Source of the DNA: Bremia lactucae
Lineage: Eukaryota; Oomycota; Peronosporomycetes; Peronosporales; Peronosporaceae
DNA: 64,000 nucleotides
Direction: 5' to 3'
NCBI RefSeq assembly: GCF_004359215.1
Contig: NC_090611.1
Location: forward strand, 1,849,014 to 1,913,013
The number at the start of each line of letters is the position of its first letter. Within the stretch, counting starts at the first letter, position 1. Under the pieces are notes generated by a model, which saw only the letters and a list, made by a program, of their open reading frames with translations, searched no databases and was not told where the DNA came from. A program made the position numbers and the translations under genes. Positions 20,911-31,774 of the stretch are shown here, one piece after another.

Positions 20911-21422
20911 TGTAACGGGGTACCCTTTCTAGTACTGATAACAGGTACTAGTCAACCTACACTGATTTCAGTGAAGGTGGGATGCCTCAACTACTTCATG
21001 AACACGACGTGCAGAGAAAGGTTCTAGGTAGCAAGGAAGTCCTAGATACCAAAAGTTAATTCTAAGGCTTAGAATAGAGAAAAAGTAAAACCATAATAAC
21101 GTATATTATATATATAAGAAATACAGTTGTAGATATCTTCTATCTAGTACTGACTTTATTATATTAATAACAAACTATGTATGGCGCCTACTTGCGCACC
21201 ACACAATCGTGTTTTATAACGATAGGTGGGGTTAATTAAAACTTAGATCAACCGATCAATAGATTTAATGTCTTGTTGCTTCAATATTACCAAATTTGGT
21301 AATATCGGGACTTTTAAGTCAATCTTAATATTTTGTGCTTCTTTATTTTTTTCCTCTCATAGAAATCATATTTTTATCCCTCTTATAGGAAATTATATTT
21401 ATGTAACGGAGACCCCGTTATA
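20911..21422 (-). repeat. LTR family C, 3' LTR of E6
   Basis: 512 bp from TGTAACGGGGTACCC to CCCCGTTATA (terminal CA mutated to TA). It aligns with 54522-55008 and, inverted, with 53925-54420. Sequence just beyond (minus GTTAGAGGGGATAA) is the polypurine tract of E6. Confidence 0.82.
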
Positions 21423-21571
21423 TTATCCCCTCTAACTAACAGTCACTGTTGTGACTGGTGTGGAGTGACAGAGAAATGCTAGTATGTATTTCCCTGTAAT
21501 TTTGCATCATTGTTTTTTATTTAAAATTCCAATTTTGTCGCATTGTTGATATTTGTCTAAAATCAATTCGT

Positions 21572-22330
21572 TTGCGCATGGTAACGAAATTCGTGTGCGC
21601 CGCAGAATTGGCAGCTGCACGGATCAGTGCAGCTGTTAGTAATGCAAATAATTCAGTTGACGCTCATGCGTCTGCTGCAGGGAAGAAGTCACATCCTACT
21701 CCAATTGGAGGTGACTGGTATATGCCACCTGCTAATCTCATTTTAGGTGACTGGGCCGAGTCGACGTCGTCGCCCGACTCGGAGGCAACTGTTCAGGCCT
21801 CCGAATCAAGTTCGTGAAATCTTCGGGTTCTAACGTGACAACCAAAGATGTGGTGACGGAGTGATATGACGCTTTGTCGGACCCTTTTGGTGCGGAGTCA
21901 TCTTATGATGACTCCATGGACGACGACCACTCTGGTGGTGTCAGTATGCATCACCAGGAAAGTGATTGAATGAGTCACGTCGGCATTAATGCTACTGGTG
22001 GTGCTAGTATGCATACCATATTCCGTTGTTCGATTCATCCAGGCTTCACAAGTCTGGGAGGACGAAACGAAATTCTTAATCGAAGCCTTCTTCCGGCATC
22101 GGCGGTACACATGTAAGCGGGCAAAGGATGTCAAACCTCTGTTCCAAGCTTGGAAAGATCGTACAGAATGTGCAAGCATAGAACCGAGGTCTGGCTTGAC
22201 AAAAATGGATGCTTTCCGTGAACAGTTCAGAAAACGGACCATAGTCGGTGCACGCTGCAAGCTGCACCGTTTGTCTAGAGGGGCAGGGTTACCTTGCCTC
22301 TCGTGGGGACTCATGCCCATGCTGTTTTGA
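21572..22330 (+). pseudogene. E6 antisense ORF between chromodomain and 3' LTR
   Basis: The first open piece (21572-21817) is Ala-rich (AAELAAARISAAVSNANNSVD) and ends acidic/Ser-rich (GDWAESTSSPDSEATVQAS). The second (21989-22330) holds LFQAWKDRTECAS, DAFREQFRKRTIVGARCKLH and RLSRGAGLPCLSWG. The C-terminal piece lines up residue by residue with the frame in E2. The middle is frame-shifted. Product unknown. Confidence 0.6.
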
Positions 22331-22403
22331 GGGTGCAGATCATGACTCTTAGGAGGCATACCCCCTTAAAGATCCTCATTGGAGGACGCTCGTCTCTTGT
22401 GAG

Positions 22404-22740
22404 ATGCGCGAAGGGATTAAGAACCTTCAATTTTTTACGAGCGCGGTGAGCGCTTGTTCTCTGATGGAACAATCTGTCGAGGAGGATGGGTCTCGTCGTA
22501 TTGTCAAACGAGACCTGGAACGTCTATCAGCAGTTGGGAACGAGGCTCTCAACTATCATGCGAGGACGGATACCCTCGCCAACGAACGAGATAACTCGTT
22601 CGAACCCCTTTCATCAAACGGTTGTGCGAGAAGCTTTCAACAAGAAAACGCTGTTCTTTAGTCGAATCCATCAATGGATGTGGAGGACGGGGGAGATTGG
22701 GTTCGCTTTGTTTGATGATCCCGTACCAACATCATGATTA
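22404..22740 (-). pseudogene. E6 chromodomain
   Basis: The minus strand gives KRFLVESFS, then MKGVRTSYLVRWRGYPSSHDS and VPGLV-QYDETHPP, matching chromodomains of E11 and E12. One Trp codon of the core is a stop. Confidence 0.7.
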
Positions 22741-22859
22741 GGATCACACCCTTCGTTGTTTTAGGGAGGACATTGGTCACGAACGATCCCGTCGCCGCAA
22801 GTTAGCGGTGACTGACCAGGTGAAACTTGTGCGCAAGTTGCGACTGATCAACTGGCGAA

Positions 22860-23618
22860 CAAAAAAAAAAAATTGACACATCATTCCCTTCAAGATGAGC
22901 TGGTGGCAGCTCGTCAAAAAAAATTCTTCCTTGAAGGAAAGAGTGGATCGTCTAATTCACGAGAGATACACTCTGTCCCGAGACTATCATTCTTTGGCTC
23001 GGGACCATACGGCTTTGGCGGATGCCTTAGACCGTTCCGGTATATTCGGAAGAAGCCTCGTACTGATGGTACAGGCGGAGACGACCTACATTGAATGTAG
23101 GATGCGTACGCATTCTACGAGGCAGCTCGGTCGTGTACGCATTGCCTTGGCGGTGCAGTACACGAAACGGGCCGATATACCTAAGCAGTATTTTTTACTG
23201 CCTACATTCGTCACAACATGTCTTAGTAGTGTTGCTGTAGACAGTAGGACTAGATTGTTAGCGTTAAACGAAAGAATGTTTGCTCTTCCATTATTGTTAG
23301 AGTTCCGTCTCTGTCGGTCCACGGCATCAGCGGTGGAATAATGCACGAAACGGACCACTGCTTCTCTAGGCAGCAGGAATTCACCTGCTGACTCGGTTTT
23401 ATTTTTGTTTTCGGTGCGACCGATTCGCACTGCGGAGATGTCAATTTTCTCTTTAGTAAAATCTCACTAATATCATTGTTTTCGTTGCTGAGTCTTTCAG
23501 CATCGTTATTAAAGTCAGTAATGGCATTATTGTCATTGCTGAATTTGTCCACTTCAATGTTGATTAAATCAACAATGGTAATCTCGCGTTGACCGTACGG
23601 TCTATGCGTGATGAGCAA
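22860..23618 (-). pseudogene. E6 integrase C-terminal module and linker
   Basis: Frame 23086-23430 has DRQRRNSNNNGRANILSFNA and NVGSKKYCLGISARFVYC, a frame-shifted GPY/F module. Overlapping frame 23250-23618 is an Asn/Asp-rich connector (EVDKFSNDNNAITDFNNDAE), which is the region between core and GPY/F module. The linker toward the chromodomain carries a run of 13 A at about 22860. Confidence 0.7.
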
Positions 23619-23621
23619 GAG

Positions 23622-24305
23622 CTAGAAATTTCTTTGCTCGAGCGAGTCCCTCCCTTTTGAATAAGAGTCACTCTCAAACAAGGTGGGGATACGTAGATAG
23701 CGTAAGCCATTCACATTAAACGGTGTATCTTCTGTAGAAGCATGCGCTGAATTGTTGATAGCGAATTCTACCATCGGCCTGAACTCGCTCCAACTCTTAA
23801 AACAGTGGACGTATCCGCGAAATATCTCTTCAAGGTTTCGATTTGCACGTTCTGTCTGACCATCTGTTTCAGGATGGTCAGAAGTAGACAATTTTAAACT
23901 GTGTTCCAAGGGATTTGAACACAGATTACCAAAATTCCGCCGTGAATCTGGGTCTCGATCTGAGACCAGTTCACGGGTAACCCATGGAGCCGAAATATCT
24001 TGTTCATAAAGACACGAGCGCAGCCTTTGGCTGTGATTGACTCGGACAGTGCAGCAAGATGTACCATTTTGCTGAAACGATCAACAAACACAAGAATACC
24101 ATTATACTTGTGATCGTCTTCGAGAAATCCGAAGACGGTGTCCATAGATCGGACTGCCAACACTCTGCCGGAACAGGCAAAGGTTGTAACGGAGCACGGG
24201 ATGAAGTACTTGGCTTCACCCGTTGACAAACTTCGCAAACATGTATGCACTTGCGGACGTACTCATACTGGCGTGGCCAATAATTTGATTTACGGATCAC
24301 GTATG
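23622..24305 (-). pseudogene. E6 integrase catalytic core
   Basis: Frames 23622-23909 ([21 protein letters not shown], with the catalytic Glu), 23894-24250 (SMDTVFGFLEDD with the first Asp; [20 protein letters not shown] replacing the VSDRD block) and 24004-24300 (CEVCQRVKP). The second Asp block is frame-shifted. Confidence 0.8.
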
Positions 24306-24370
24306 AGTGGATGTAGAAAGACTTCTCTCATGACGCGACTTATCGTGAGATAAGTCTTTCTACATCCACT
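24306..24370. repeat. Perfect 19-bp fold-back in E6 integrase
   Basis: The arms AGTGGATGTAGAAAGACTT (24306-24324) and its exact complement (24352-24370) flank a 27-nt loop. Other copies contain only the right arm as ordinary integrase coding sequence (GCRKTYLT), so the left arm is a newly made inverted copy. Confidence 0.85.
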
Positions 24371-25072
24371 TATACATGATGCGTAAACACAAATTGTTAT
24401 GGGTGGGGATGACGACACGAGGTGTGTATCCAGCCATGGCTGCATAGTACAGTAACCCATTACGTGTTGTGTATTGATCTGTTGAGGATCAATACAATTT
24501 CGACAATCCTTGTAAGGATTGTTGAAATGGATTTTTAAGGTAATCCGTCCTTTAAGAGCCTTATCTTCTTGATAGGCTCTTCTGACGTAGTCAAGAAATG
24601 TTGACGACGGAACACTTATTGGCCTTATGCTCACTATTTGCGCAGCCGGCTCAAAAGCGAGCCGGCGCGAAGGGGCATCAGCGACGAAATTAACTCGTCC
24701 CAATCTAAACTCCAGAAAGTAGTAATACTCCTCGAAGAAAAACAGCCATCTCGCCATTCTTTGCTTGAGGTTCGGATTGCTTACGGCCGTGCGTAAAGAC
24801 ACATGGTCCGTATATACAAAGAACGGTCTATCTCCCAAGAGATAGACCCTTAACTTTACCAATGCATATATCATGGCAAGGAGTTTCAAGTCATGCACTG
24901 GATAGTGGCGTTCAGATGGTTGAAGCTGACGCGATTGATAACAGACGACGCGCTCTGCGCCGTCTGTGTCATATTGCATTAACGCACATCCGATTGCGAA
25001 AGCGCTGGCGTCATAGACCACATGAAATTGTCTGTCTTGGTTAGTTATCGCCAGGTTTGGCGATTGCATCAA
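24371..25072 (-). pseudogene. E6 RNase H and connector
   Basis: Part of a 260-residue open frame. RNase H residues are well kept: HVVYDASAFAIGCALMQYDT, PVHDLKLLAMIYALVKLRVY, VYTDHVSLRTAV and the end NFVADAPSRRLAFEPAAQ (usual ADALSRRPDFEPA). The frame then runs through the RNase H-integrase connector to the fold-back. It is one of the best preserved RNase H pieces here. Confidence 0.82.
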
Positions 25073-26000
25073 GATTTGCTTGATACCTTAAATGAACGCT
25101 GACAATCAGCGTTCCATCCTCACTGACCAGCTTTTTTATTGTAGCTTGACCAAGTTTTTTTTCAAAACAATAAGAACGATGTACAGTCATTTCGGCGTAA
25201 TCGCGCGAATACTTATGTAAGTACGCCGTTAAACCGAGGAACTTTCTAAGTCTTTTTACATCGACTGGCACAGGCCATTTGGTAATCGCCTTGATCTTTT
25301 CCGGATCAGGGCGTACACTGTGTTTACCCACGATGCAGGTATTTCGCTTGCAACGAATATACTCTTTCTTGAGATTTGCATACGATCTATGCTTTCGCAT
25401 AAGTGAAGTAACCTTTTGGACTTGAGATACGATGTACTTCAACGTCCAACTTTCCATTAATGGCTCTGCTATGAGCGAAGACGTCATCAAAATAGCTCGG
25501 TGCGAAATTCTGCACCGATTTTAACAGATTTGGTGACACATCTTTTAAATGTCGCAGGCACTACTAAGCCCATGTGGCATGACTAGCCACTCCCATAGCA
25601 TACCGCTTGGTGTGCTTACTGCTGTGAATGGAATATCTTCTTCACGCAGAAGGATCTGATAGAATCCATCCATTAGATGAACTGTCGAAAAGATTTTGCT
25701 CTTTGACATACTAACAGTGATTACGTCTTTTCGTAGTATCGGCGTTTGAGCCGGTCGTTAAATTTATTAAACGCGTGCACTTTCCGCATTCTCCTGTTGC
25801 CCTACACACAGCAGGCCGGAGATCTATTTGGGAAAGTTGACTTCTTCATATGGTCCGCTGCTAAGCGATCGACAAAGTATTTGTCGATCGCTACTACTTG
25901 TTCACGAGGCAATGACCACTGCTTCTTGACACAGTATTTCGAGACTGGTGTCAGATCGATTTCGTGTTGAGTGCCTTATACCCTGAGGCAACTCGCAAAT
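25041..26000 (-). pseudogene. E6 reverse transcriptase
   Basis: RT thumb is in the frame 25041-25490 (IVGKHSVRPDPEKIKAITKW, RKFLGLTAYLHKYSRDYAEM). Upstream frames, broken, give GFYQIL, TAVSTPSGML-type and FVYRATGE-type blocks up to about 26000. Short deletions relative to E5 remove the LLG of LLGCIVG and part of the fingers. Confidence 0.75.
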
Positions 26001-26773
26001 TACGGATTCAGGGAACACATCCTTAAATTCGATCAAATTTCTATATTAAGGGTTTGTCGTCAAAGACACCCAGGATTGAGTCGTAAAACGTTCAATCCGA
26101 GTATTCTCATCGAGGACACTTTCGGCCATCGATGAGCTGCTGATAACCCGTCCAATCTCAGGAAATACTATTGCCGACCGAATATCGGCTACGTATTTGC
26201 CATCTGTGGCAAGTACGCAGATCTGCTAGACTTTGCCACTACGTGGATCACGCAAGAACCGTTTCGATTCTAGCGTTGGCAATTTAGTTATCTACGAAGT
26301 TAACTTCGTAGGCGCTATCATATCAAGTGTATAAGCGCCTACATTTGATCCGTTGTTTACTACGACATTTAATGTCTTAGTTCCTCTTTGGAACTTATTT
26401 TTAAAGGTTCCTGAGAACCTTTGACCACAGGTTTCTGGGGACTTACTCCCGGAAATTCTTGGGGACTTATTCCCTCAAGTTTCACTTGGGGAGTATCCTC
26501 TCTAACTGCCTCTTGCTGTGGTTGCGCATCCACAGCGAGATCCTCTACGATCAACTCTCCAGTCGATCTAGGACTTTCGCGCTGTCTCTTATAGACAGGC
26601 GTTGAATATTTTCTTGGATGCTGCTTTCCAAGCAGGCATCCTTGTTTCCTATCACTCAACTTATTCGGGTGTTCGTACGTCGACGCTGCTTGAGCTAGTG
26701 CACAGCCATTGGTGGATGCCTGTGCGTGTGCAAAGCCATCCGGATATAACTCAACTGTGTGATGGGTTGTCAC
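26001..26773 (-). pseudogene. E6 protease-RT connector
   Basis: Frame 26369-26773 (134 residues) is hydrophilic, with ANGCALAQAAST-like and EELRH-ended segments and repeated SPQ-EFPGVSPQK motifs. The following part matches the NYAADTRSAIV stretch of E11/E12. Catalytic protease sequence is absent. Confidence 0.55.
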
Positions 26774-26779
26774 ACTGAC

Positions 26780-27265
26780 GAGAGGTTTATGGGTTTTGGA
26801 CCTCCATTTTCTTGTCGTCTCGGTGAACGATTTGCACTTGAGTGGAGGAAAGCCTGTTTAGGCTTAAAGTCCTCTTATTCCGCTATTGAGATCGCTTGGT
26901 CGAGTGACTCAAGTTCAAGCCGGAACAGGTGAGTCTTGACAGGACCGTCTGCAAAACCTTTAATAAAGACAGTTACCTGTGTTTGTTCATCAATTGGATG
27001 ACTCACGATACAACTGACCAGGTATCGTGTATGCTGAGCATATAAGCGTGAAGGTCACGTTTGCCCTGCTTCAAATCCAGGAGCTCGGCTCGAGCCCAGA
27101 ATCCGGCACGTGACGGGTCAAATGTTGCCTGAGCCGGGTCTTAAAGACCTCATACGACCCAAAAACTAATAAGTCATTAAGCTTAAGCCTTAGGGCCAAA
27201 AATTTGGCACGTACGGCTAAGTTGAATATGCCACATTTCACTTTCGTCGCATCATTATTGATGCG
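26780..27265 (-). pseudogene. E6 gag fragment
   Basis: Aligns with E5 gag 19380-19850 and with E9 (43500-43890): shared DNA such as TTTGCCCTGCTTCAAATCCAGGA (in part), CCGGAACAGGTGAGTCTTGAC and AATTTGGCACG. Capsid C-terminal part only, in broken frames. Confidence 0.65.
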
Positions 27266-27530
27266 GCGAGCTCAATCAATAGAACTAATGTCTTATTGCG
27301 TCAATATAATTAAATTTGGTAAAATAGGAACTATTAAGTCAAAATAAATAAGGATAATAATTTTGTACTTCTCTATTTATTCCTCTCATCGGAAATAATA
27401 TTAATTGTTCCTCTTATAGGAAATAATTAAATAAAGATAATAATTCTGTACTTCTTTACTTTCTCCTCTCATAGAGAATAATATTAACTGTTTCTCTTAT
27501 ATGAAATAATTATATTTATTTAACGGGACA
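27266..27530 (-). repeat. Partial LTR C joined to E6 gag
   Basis: Matches the second half of LTR C, from AATCAATAGAACTAATGTC to the AACGGGACACTCCC end. It contains two imperfect copies of a TAATAATT-TGTACTTCT-TATT-CCTCTCAT block about 100 bp apart. Confidence 0.7.
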
Positions 27531-27717
27531 CTCCCATCGGTTAAAGCCATACTTACCTTGGAGCGCAATCCCTATTTTCAGCTCTTTAGTAGGTAGATGA
27601 GACCACTGGAACGTTGCTTTCACTCACAACGATGCAAAGCTTATAGAACACTAAAATATGGGGCGATGTAACACATTGTATGAGGCGTGAAATGTATCAG
27701 GCTAAAGTTGCCCTAAA

Positions 27718-28220
27718 ATTACACAGTCCCCGTTAAGTACACTTGGTGTATTTTAGGGAATGGTCAATTATTTAAATAAAGTAATTAGACCCACCACTTG
27801 GGTGTGCTCGTGACCAACCCTTGTGTATGTGATGCACATAGGTGCATTCACATTAGGAGGGATGACGCCTAGCGTCATCCGTTATGCGAGGTATCTAGAA
27901 AGATACGCTCGCAACATATATTAGTTTTATCTACGGAGATGACATTTTTGATAGGTAAAAAAATAGGTATTTATATTTAATTCTATTAAATATCAATCAG
28001 TCTGAAAACTTCTTCCTACTTGATAAGTGCGCACGAGGAGTCGGATTACCGCTCCTGTGACGACACTTAATCAAAGTACTTAGTGCGATGGGTGAGGTCG
28101 CTAAGGCGCCCACCACAAATACCTCACGGCATACGAGAGTAGACGGTCTAACCGCTTCCTCGCTGTTCTAGGGTGTGTGCTTAAGCAGAGCATGGCCGCA
28201 TTAAGACGTGCCCGCCTGCA
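27718..28220 (+). repeat. LTR family D, 5' LTR of E7
   Basis: About 503 bp, aligned along its length with 49762-50237 (AAGTACACTTGGTGTA, GTGACCAACCCTTGTGTATG, AGGGATGACGCCTAGCGTCATC, AAGTGCGCACGAGGAG) and ending CCTGCA just before a TTGGTAG primer site. The start is inferred from the alignment and is approximate. Confidence 0.75.
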
Positions 28221-28221
28221 C

Positions 28222-28235
28222 TTGGTAGAACTTGA
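28222..28235 (+). other. E7 primer-binding site
   Basis: TTGGTAGAACTTG begins one base after the LTR end. The equivalent site in E10 at 44589 reads TTGGTAGCACTT. Confidence 0.55.
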
Positions 28236-28454
28236 AATCCTTCCCACGACCCGCATCTCTGCGAGTGTACGTATGAGCCTCAATTTCGATTGGGCTCATT
28301 CCTCCACCTCTCCGACCATCATCGGGAGGTAACAGGGCACTTGGCGCAGGGACTTGGTGAATTACCCCTGGCCAGGGTCTTGGGCAGTCCTCCTGAGCAA
28401 CATGTTGCTCAGTTGGAGCAGTTTAAGGTATTCGTGCTCGGAAAGCCGAGAGCA

Positions 28455-28779
28455 GCGTTCGAGGCACACCTCCGTGCTGCGGCGGAATCCGTCACTCAGA
28501 CTCAGGATGAGCTGAGGCATGAGCAGGCTCGGAGCGAGGCTCTTAACAAGACTGCTTGGTGCTCTCTCCTCGGCCGCATAAGCCGAGGCCCATTTGGATG
28601 GACCTGCCCAAGTTCGATGGAACTGCAGCGCTTGCGATTGTTTACTGGCTGTGAGTCGTGTAGCCATACGGTGTCGCGCAGCTCATCGAGGACGACAGCC
28701 GGATGGTGTCGTACGCCATGTCGCACCTGCGCGGTAAGGCCTCAGAGTGGGCTTACTCGGCGCTTATGGCGGACAGAAA
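28455..28779 (+). repeat. Left gap flank, duplicated at 29508-29832
   Basis: 325 bp of gag sequence repeated directly on the far side of the N run. One visible mismatch. Confidence 0.9.
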
Positions 28780-29507
28780 NNNNNNNNNNNNNNNNNNNNN
28801 NNNNNNNNNNNNNNNNNNNNNNNNNNNNNNNNNNNNNNNNNNNNNNNNNNNNNNNNNNNNNNNNNNNNNNNNNNNNNNNNNNNNNNNNNNNNNNNNNNNN
28901 NNNNNNNNNNNNNNNNNNNNNNNNNNNNNNNNNNNNNNNNNNNNNNNNNNNNNNNNNNNNNNNNNNNNNNNNNNNNNNNNNNNNNNNNNNNNNNNNNNNN
29001 NNNNNNNNNNNNNNNNNNNNNNNNNNNNNNNNNNNNNNNNNNNNNNNNNNNNNNNNNNNNNNNNNNNNNNNNNNNNNNNNNNNNNNNNNNNNNNNNNNNN
29101 NNNNNNNNNNNNNNNNNNNNNNNNNNNNNNNNNNNNNNNNNNNNNNNNNNNNNNNNNNNNNNNNNNNNNNNNNNNNNNNNNNNNNNNNNNNNNNNNNNNN
29201 NNNNNNNNNNNNNNNNNNNNNNNNNNNNNNNNNNNNNNNNNNNNNNNNNNNNNNNNNNNNNNNNNNNNNNNNNNNNNNNNNNNNNNNNNNNNNNNNNNNN
29301 NNNNNNNNNNNNNNNNNNNNNNNNNNNNNNNNNNNNNNNNNNNNNNNNNNNNNNNNNNNNNNNNNNNNNNNNNNNNNNNNNNNNNNNNNNNNNNNNNNNN
29401 NNNNNNNNNNNNNNNNNNNNNNNNNNNNNNNNNNNNNNNNNNNNNNNNNNNNNNNNNNNNNNNNNNNNNNNNNNNNNNNNNNNNNNNNNNNNNNNNNNNN
29501 NNNNNNN
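28780..29507. other. Assembly gap (728 N)
   Basis: A run of unknown bases. The 325 bp before it (28455-28779) and after it (29508-29832) are the same sequence apart from one difference I can see (ACTCGG versus ACTGGG). Confidence 0.99.
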
Positions 29508-29832
29508 GCGTTCGAGGCACACCTCCGTGCTGCGGCGGAATCCGTCACTCAGACTCAGGATGAGCTGAGGCATGAGCAGGCTCGGAGCGAGGCTCTTAAC
29601 AAGACTGCTTGGTGCTCTCTCCTCGGCCGCATAAGCCGAGGCCCATTTGGATGGACCTGCCCAAGTTCGATGGAACTGCAGCGCTTGCGATTGTTTACTG
29701 GCTGTGAGTCGTGTAGCCATACGGTGTCGCGCAGCTCATCGAGGACGACAGCCGGATGGTGTCGTACGCCATGTCGCACCTGCGCGGTAAGGCCTCAGAG
29801 TGGGCTTACTGGGCGCTTATGGCGGACAGAAA
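29508..29832 (+). repeat. Right gap flank, duplicate of 28455-28779
   Basis: Second copy of the gap-flanking gag sequence; gag reads on from here without a break. Confidence 0.9.
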
Positions 29833-30467
29833 AGCGTTCTCTACATGAGAGATCTTTAAGGAAAAGATTCGCGCCATGTACCAGCAGCCGAACAACGAAG
29901 TGTTGCTCCAGACGCGCTTCTTTGGGGCACGACAGGCGAAGCGATCTCTGCAAGAGTATGTGCAAGAGATGCGCTCGCTGTCGGCGTCCATAACCGTAGG
30001 TCCGATTCCGGAGCACATTAAGGTGCCCACGTTTATGAACGGACTACGGCATGGCCCATCGCGACAGGCCCTTTTCAGAAAGGTGCCGTCGACGATGGAA
30101 AAGGCAATCCAAATTGCCTTGTTGAGGAGCAATCCTACAACAGTGCCTCGGCGACAGCTTGGTATAAGCCGTCGGCCGAGAGGTCAGATGCCACTCCCAT
30201 GGAATTGAGCAATGCACACGTTGTCTGTTACAAATGCGGCAACCGCGGCCATATGGTGGCTCGCTGCTATGCCAGGGTCCCTGCTGGGGCGAAGATGCCC
30301 AGCAAGAGCACTCCCTTCCCAAAGAGCGATGGCAGAACCAGCGTGCGAGACGCATGAATTCTGCATCGACCACTGCGGGGTCGGGAAATGCAGGAGCGCA
30401 GTAGGGGCGGGATGCCCTACTGACGCGGACTCTGAAAGCTACCCCTAAGTCCAGAGTTGTCGAACAA

Positions 30468-30709
30468 ATGGGTAGCATAGTACCTGAGGTCTCGAAATTT
30501 CGGACCTCAACCATGCTGGTCTATAGCGCTCGAGTACGAGGCTACGACCAGGTGATGACTCTCCTAGTGGATTCTGGTGCATCGCAAAACTTTGTAAAGC
30601 TCGCGTCAGTAAGAAAGAGACCGGCGATGTATGAGTCGCTTTGCCAGGATGGCAAGCAAGAAAAGGCGACCGTTCGTTTAGCGAACGGCACGCTCGCTAA
30701 GTCTGAGAA
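30468..30709 (+). pseudogene. E7 aspartic protease (N-terminal part)
   Basis: Open frame with MTLLVDSGASQNFVKLASV (DSG active site intact) and VRLANGTLAKSE. The same protein in E10 differs by only a few residues. At about 30710 the coding strand switches because of the inversion; the rest of the domain lies on the other strand at 31269-31774. Confidence 0.85.
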
Positions 30710-31774
30710 AGTTGTCTGGGTCTGCTCGTACGCCATGTGTTCCTACGATGCATCCCAGCAAAGGTATCTCAGGGACTCCTATGACGCACTTTTGCGAATG
30801 GACGTTCAATTGAGCGTTCTTCAAAGTCTGCAACACAGCGTCTAAATGACGCTTGTGCGGCTCTATTGTGCTCAACTCGGGCCTACTCTGCACGAACACA
30901 TAGTCAAAGTAATGGGTCGCATAGGCACGATGATGACGCATCACGTGAGCCATCACTCGGTTGAATGTCGCTGGTGCGTTTTTCAAACCTTGTGGCATCA
31001 CAAGCCACTTCCAAAGCATACCGCTTGGGGTTCTTACAGCTATTTTGCTACATCGGACTCTCTCATGAGTACCTGATACTAGCCATCCCTTAAATTCAAT
31101 GCGGAAAAGATAGTTGACTTTCTCATGGAGTTCAACAAAAACATCTTTCCGCGAATCCGCAATTTCGTCTTTGACGGCCCCAAACACCTCGTTCGAATGC
31201 CCGTCCTCTTTAATAGGAACTTATTCAAAGGTCATCCGTTTAGACATGCCTTTGATCGTCCTAATCTGTCAGGTATTCATTTTTCGAGTCACCACGACCA
31301 TTGTCTGGGAAGCGGGTGCCGTTGCACTCCTGGCTAACGCACCCCTTCCAACCGCACCAGGCTCTAGGCACTGTGCCGGTTTATGCGACGCATGACTTCC
31401 TGTCAGCTCGCCGTCTACTGCCACAGGCTCTCGGCTCTGTGCAGGACATTCGGACGCATGACTACTTGTCATTGCCCTTTTCACTACCCCAGTCTCCACG
31501 AGCTGGGTAGGAATTGGTGACGTTTGACATCCCGTCAACGTACCCTCAACTGTGTTTGTTTGACACGACATCAGTTGCATAAGCCTCTCGCAGGAGCACA
31601 CTTTTTCCAGTATCCTGCTTTGAGTTTGCAACGTGCGTGTACGCCAGTCTATCCATGGTTGATGTTTTGCCAACCATGGCATGCCTAGGATGAGGTCATG
31701 CGGACTCTCCATACCTAACACTGTGAGCTTTTCATTACGAGAGAAGTCACTAAAGCTGAAGGCAAGTTCTACCT
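30710..31774 (-). other. 1065-bp inverted protease-RT segment of E7
   Basis: Within this block the coding strand is minus. From its right end leftward it reads protease C-terminus (31269-31721: SPHDLILGMPWLAKHQPW), a connector, then RT (30678-31187: KVNYLFRIEFKGWL, TPSGMLWKWLVMPQGLKN, YFDYVFVQSR, LLGCIVGTHGVRADPD). The RT catalytic motif reads FDY instead of FDD. RT fingers are deleted. Uninverted E10 shows both junctions: AAGTCT-AG continues into GGTAGAAC, and CAGACCCAGACAA into TTAAAATCAG. Confidence 0.85.

Larger units (their letters stand above)
20911..27530 (-). mobile_element. Ty3/Gypsy chromodomain retrotransposon copy E6 (family C)
   Basis: Minus-strand copy with 3' LTR, antisense-ORF region, chromodomain, integrase, RNase H, RT and part of gag. 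Protease and the gag knuckle are deleted near 26780. At about 27266 gag is joined directly to the second half of an LTR C, so the primer site and gag start are lost. Confidence 0.85.
28290..30320 (+). pseudogene. E7 gag with intact CCHC knuckle (interrupted by gap)
   Basis: The N-terminal part has QHVAQLEQFKVFVLGKPRAA and a helical ESVTQTQDELRHEQARSEAL. After a shift come AMSHLRGKASEWAYSALMAD and, past the gap, YQQPNNEVLLQTRFFGARQA, VPTFMNGLRHGPSRQALFRK and AIQIAL, the Ty3/Gypsy capsid pattern. A canonical knuckle CYKCGNRGHMVARC lies at about 30226-30267. The apparently long open frame through the gap is an artefact of N bases. Confidence 0.8.

Noticed and set aside
27549..27560. ATACTTACCT, identical to the 5' end of U1 snRNA
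   Set aside because: Only ten bases match; the following sequence shows neither the U1 stem-loops nor an Sm site in place, so it is probably chance.
28290..29993. A 567-residue open frame
   Set aside because: Most of it is N bases in the assembly gap; the real gag pieces are frame-shifted on both sides.
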